This document shows, piece by piece, positions 60,600 to 64,000 of a stretch of DNA of 64,000 bases. The notes beneath the pieces are model-generated. The model had not been told where the DNA came from. It was given only the letters and a program-made list of their open reading frames with translations, and did no database searches. The DNA is from Dasyornis broadbenti (lineage: Eukaryota > Chordata > Aves > Passeriformes > Dasyornithidae): positions 851,727-915,726 of the forward strand of contig VZRN01000229.1 in the NCBI GenBank assembly GCA_013397935.1, written 5' to 3'. The position numbers were made by a program, and so were the translations under genes. Within the stretch, counting starts at the first letter, position 1; every line of letters starts with the position of its first letter.

Positions 60600-61195
60600 G
60601 ACATGGGATCCTGGGGGGCATCAGGCAGAGCATTCCCAGCAGGTCAGGGAGGGGATCCTGCCCCTCTGCCCAGCCCTGGGAGGCACCTCTGGAGTGCTGT
60701 GTCCAGCTCGGGGCTCCTCAGCCCAGCAGGGACCTGGAGCTCCTGGAGCGGGGCCAGCGGAGGCTGCGCAGATGAGGAAGGGCCTGGAGCATCTCAGTGC
60801 CCAGGAAAGGCTGAGGGAGCTGGGGCTGCTCAGGCTCCAGAGGAGCCCCAGCTGAGAGGGGCCCTCAGGCCTGGGTGTCCCTGTGTGCGGGGAGGGCTCC
60901 GAGCAGGGCCCAGGCTCTGCTCCGGGGGCCCAGCAATGGCAGCAGAGGAACGGGCAGGGACTGAGCCCAGGGAGTTCCCCCTGCACAGGAGGCAGAACTT
61001 GTTCCCTGGGCAGTGCCCGAGCCCTGAACAGATTGTGCAGAGAGGCTGTGGAGTGTCCCTCGCTGGGGATATTCCAGAGCTGTGTGGACACACGGCTGTG
61101 CCCTGTGCTCTGGGATGGCCCTGCTGGAGCAGGGAGGTGACACCAGAGGAGCCCCTGGGGGCCCTTCCAGCCTGACCCAGTCTGGGATTCTGGGA
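60600..61195 (+). mobile_element. CR1 LINE fragment, group A
   Basis: Sense copy of about 596 bases, the longest A copy, ending CCCAGTCTGGGATTCTGGGA. The frame within 60535-60855 contains G-L-E-H-L-S-A-Q-E-R-L-R-E-L-G-L-L, matching the ORF2 C-terminal block G-L-E-H-L-x-x-E-E-R-L-R-E-L-G-L-F. A later piece, C-R-E-A-V-E-C-P-S-L-G-I-F, lies in another register. Differences from 2911-3396 and 13364-13940 are few by eye, so insertion was relatively recent. Confidence 0.94.
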
Positions 61196-62441
61196 TATGG
61201 CAGCTTTGTGAATGTATCTGAGCTGTACAATTTCATTACAGTGGGATTTAGCCTTCAGTGTGAAAGGAATAATGAAATCACCATCTTTGAAACAAAGCTC
61301 TGCCATTCCTGGAGAAAACCAAGACACTAGTATTGAAAGGCAAAGTAAACCAGGTGAGATTGTGATGAGAGATTCTGCTGTGAGGTGGAGAAAGAGGAAC
61401 TATGCTTTGTATTACAATAGTAGCGATTTTCTTGTTGTTTTTCTGTATTACCAGTGCAGGGTTAATGTAGATGGTCTAAGCCTTGGGGGCCAAAAGGTAT
61501 CAAAGACATCTATCTTTTTGGATATTTAATACAGAATTTGCTGAAATCTTAGGTAATTGGTAAGTACACAGATAAATCCAACAGTGTTCCATTCAGCCAA
61601 CAGCTCTATTTCATCACAGCTTTGTGTCTCCTGTTATGTCAGTGGGTTTGTATTTACATTTTCATTTATTTGTGTGAGTTGAGATCGACTTTCCGTCAGC
61701 TTCATTAGGAAAACAGAGGGATATTATTCAGAATCAGAATTCTTTATTTGTTGAACTGAGCTCTAAAATTTGTGCAGGGTTGGAAAGCCTGAAAATTTAA
61801 TTTACTTCTAAAAAATTGTGTTTTATTTTATACTGTGGAAAAAAATGTAAATGCTCGGGTTGATAGCACGAATCTTAAATAAGCAAAGGCAAAATACAAC
61901 TTCTGAGCAGAAGTAGAGACTCAAAGAAAACAGGGGGACAATTTTTTCCACTGCAAGATGAGCTTTGTAGAAATTGTATTAACTAAGTTGATTTTACACT
62001 TTTTCCTTTCAAGTTTCTTCAATAACTGATACAATTTAAAAAACCCCAAAAAACAAAGCAAGCAGTGACAATCTGCATCAGTGGGGAGCTGCCACAGGAT
62101 GGAGATTGCAGGAGATTGAAGGAGATTGCATGTGCTCTACTAGTTTTCAAAGTGGGAAAATCTGGCCAGGTGATCACTGAGAGTCAAGGTTGCACAGTTT
62201 GATTCCCAAAGTAAACTCTACCCTCTGCTCTTGGAAGAGATGAGGATTTATTTAATTTATCTGTATTTTATTAGAAATACTCATTCCTTGATGAAAAATT
62301 GCTAAGCCATTTCTTCATAGCTTGGGTGATTATAATGAAGACTAAACTTTTTTCTGAAAACACATCTAATCTGAACCAAGAAGGTTTGGCCTGAAATGAG
62401 AATTATACATGAAATCCTGAAGAGGCTGTGCAGAGAGTTAG
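61196..62441. other. Unique sequence with a 10-bp repeat
   Basis: GGAGATTGCA, GGAGATTGAA and GGAGATTGCA are tandem at 62101-62130. Otherwise A+T-rich, with nothing recognised. Confidence 0.6.
62101..62130. repeat. 10-bp tandem repeat, three units
   Basis: Three adjacent decamers GGAGATTGCA/GGAGATTGAA/GGAGATTGCA with one substitution. Confidence 0.9.
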
Positions 62442-62512
62442 ATCATAAAATCACAGGATGGTGTGAGTTGGAAGCGACCTTAATGATCATATAATTCCAA
62501 CTCCCTGCCATG
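62442..62512 (-). mobile_element. CR1 LINE 3' stub, group C-like
   Basis: Antisense end with ATCATAAAATCACAGGATGG and GAGTTGGAAGCGACCTTAAT, then CTCCCTGCCATGGATGATCA. About 70 bases only. Confidence 0.85.
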
Positions 62513-64000
62513 GATGATCATAAGTTTCCCTTTTTGACTTTAAAATCTATTAATGCTTCCTATAGCTTGAAAAGATTGCAAACCTTAATAAATGTGAGTC
62601 AGAAAAAGCAGGTGGAAAATACAGCACTGTGAAGCTCAAGTGTGTTCGTGTTGATGCAGCCCAGCAAAGGAGGGGTTAATGTCCTGGAGCGTTCCTGCAG
62701 GGGTGCATGGATCCATCCCGTGATCAGGAATTCTCCTGCCTGGAATGCAGCGTGCTGCAGTTTGCAGGGCAGGGCCGGCTGCCAGGCCATTTAGCAGGCG
62801 GCTGTTTTTGTTGAAAAGGCAGCTTGAAAAGTTAAAACCTTCTGATTTTTGAAAATCAGCTGGAGAACATAATAGTCACGCAGAACTGAAGGCAGACAAC
62901 TTGTTAAAATTAGCATTGGCTGTAATTAAAAACATGCTGGGGGATAAAGACCTTGAGAAGAACCAGACTCTTGGAAAGCTCCTGACATTGCTAGATGCTG
63001 AAGTGGAAACAAAGCTTGCTAATAGATTTGAATAATTGCTGGGTTACTACACCCTGTAGGAGGTACCAAAGCCCGTGGTGAGAGCTAGGAACAAAGGAAG
63101 GACCTGGGCAGGGGGGGCAGAGACACAGCTCGTGCTGGGGCCAGACCTGCTGCTCCTTCCCAAAATCTTAGTGGTCTTGTGCTTTTCTGTGTGACAACTT
63201 TGCTTCTTTTGCCAGGTAGTGCTTGCCATGGCTTAGAAATTTGCTTGGCGGTTGGCGTTCCCTCTCCAGAGGTCCTGTGCCACCTTGGAGTGTAGGTTTG
63301 GCCTGTGCCATGTGCAGGGTCATACCTGAGCCACATTTAAACTCCGGGTTACAGCCGGGGAAGGGATGGTGAAGGGGAGGAGTCTCAGAGCTGAATTCAG
63401 CCCTGAGTGGGTTCATGTGCTCACCACTGATGATGCTGACAGGCTTGAGGGAAGAACGTAGGGGAAAACTGGATATTCTGGGTCTGTACCAGCTGATATT
63501 GCAGTGGGATGTATCTGGGATGACAATCCCAGCCTGTTTTCCATTGCTGCATTACTGTCTGCAACACTGGAATTATGATTTGCCAACAAAATATCACAAG
63601 TTTCCACTGAACCTGCTGCTCTCACTCCTTTCCTAAGGGTCAGTACCATGAGGTGAGAGGTGAGGGGTAGCCCCTGAGCCTTCAGCAATGCTTGCAGGGG
63701 CTGTGGGATCCACAGGCAAGAAAGTTGGGAATGCTGCTCGTGGCTGGTAGACATGGCAATGCAGATGAGGATGGAGAGTCAAGTAGCACATCTGGCATCT
63801 CTGTCCTTGCCACAGTTTCCTGAGGCTGATGTACCTTCAAGTACAGGGGGTCTGATTAACTTTATCAGCAGGTGCATATGGAGTGTCCTTGCTAAAATAA
63901 TGGGGCTACCAGCATTTGTACCTGCATGAGGAATTTCTCTTCTGGGTAATGTAGTGGTTTTTTTCATTTGTTCTGGAAAATATACTTTACTTTTACAAAA
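62513..64000. other. Unique sequence, nothing recognised
   Basis: No repeat or exon recognised. Frames are at or below 113 codons. Confidence 0.6.

Noticed and set aside
60603..61175. 190-codon plus-strand frame
   Set aside because: Lies inside the group A CR1 and mixes registers of the degraded ORF2 C-terminus. Not a gene.

Overview
This window looks like nuclear DNA from a bird, and it appears to be non-coding (intergenic or deep intronic). The best evidence is the repeats. I count about 23 copies of the avian LINE CR1 (chicken repeat 1). Nearly all are 5'-truncated and end at the CR1 3' terminus with its short ATTCTRTG-like repeats. Together they cover about 9.8 kb, roughly 15% of the window by my boundaries. 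There is also a piece of an endogenous-retrovirus LTR of a type I associate with neognath and songbird genomes, and a few very old MIR-like SINE traces. A passerine is my best guess, but other CR1-rich birds such as woodpeckers cannot be excluded. I found no protein-coding exon, functional RNA gene or prokaryote-like operon. Every long open frame I examined is either antisense or sense CR1 sequence, or unrecognisable and isolated.

I sort the CR1 copies by sequence into four working groups; the letters are mine, not database names. Group A: 2911-3396 (+), 13364-13940 (-), 60600-61195 (+). Group B: 5621-6232 (-), 14879-15522 (-), 25468-25600 (+). Group C: 11743-12560 (-), 18081-18168 (+), 18815-19113 (-), 35915-36132 (-), 43337-44039 (+), 52120-52682 (-), 54408-54584 (-), 56668-57612 (-), 60005-60257 (+), 62442-62512 (-). 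Group D: 24483-24989 (+), 26981-27516 (-), 38036-38358 (-), 48921-49371 (+). Two more are older or too short to group: 42237-42488 (+) and 43108-43158 (+). The element at 49621-50130 (-) is a C/B chimera. Several copies still show the C-terminal part of the CR1 ORF2 protein. The copy at 26981-27516 has an open C-terminus, and the copy at 43337-44039 has one interrupted by a single stop.

Layout: 1-11.7 kb holds a 46-bp minisatellite, one A and one B copy, and a striking imperfect palindrome at 5108-5192. 11.7-19.1 kb is dense with CR1. 19.1-24.5 kb is mostly unique and includes a CpG-retaining block near 21.2-21.8 kb and a T34 tract. 24.5-27.5 kb has an inverted pair of D copies. 27.5-35.9 kb is nearly free of young repeats. 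An assembly gap of 46 N lies at 36348-36393 beside a T24 tract. 37.7-38.4 kb is an LTR fragment fused to a CR1 that lacks its 3' end. 42.2-64 kb alternates CR1 copies with unique DNA that includes two CpG-retaining blocks which could be conserved non-coding elements.

I did not find an undescribed biological system. The items most worth a second look are the 85-bp palindrome, the chimeric CR1, the LTR-CR1 junction, the frameshift shared by two D copies, and the CpG-retaining unique blocks.
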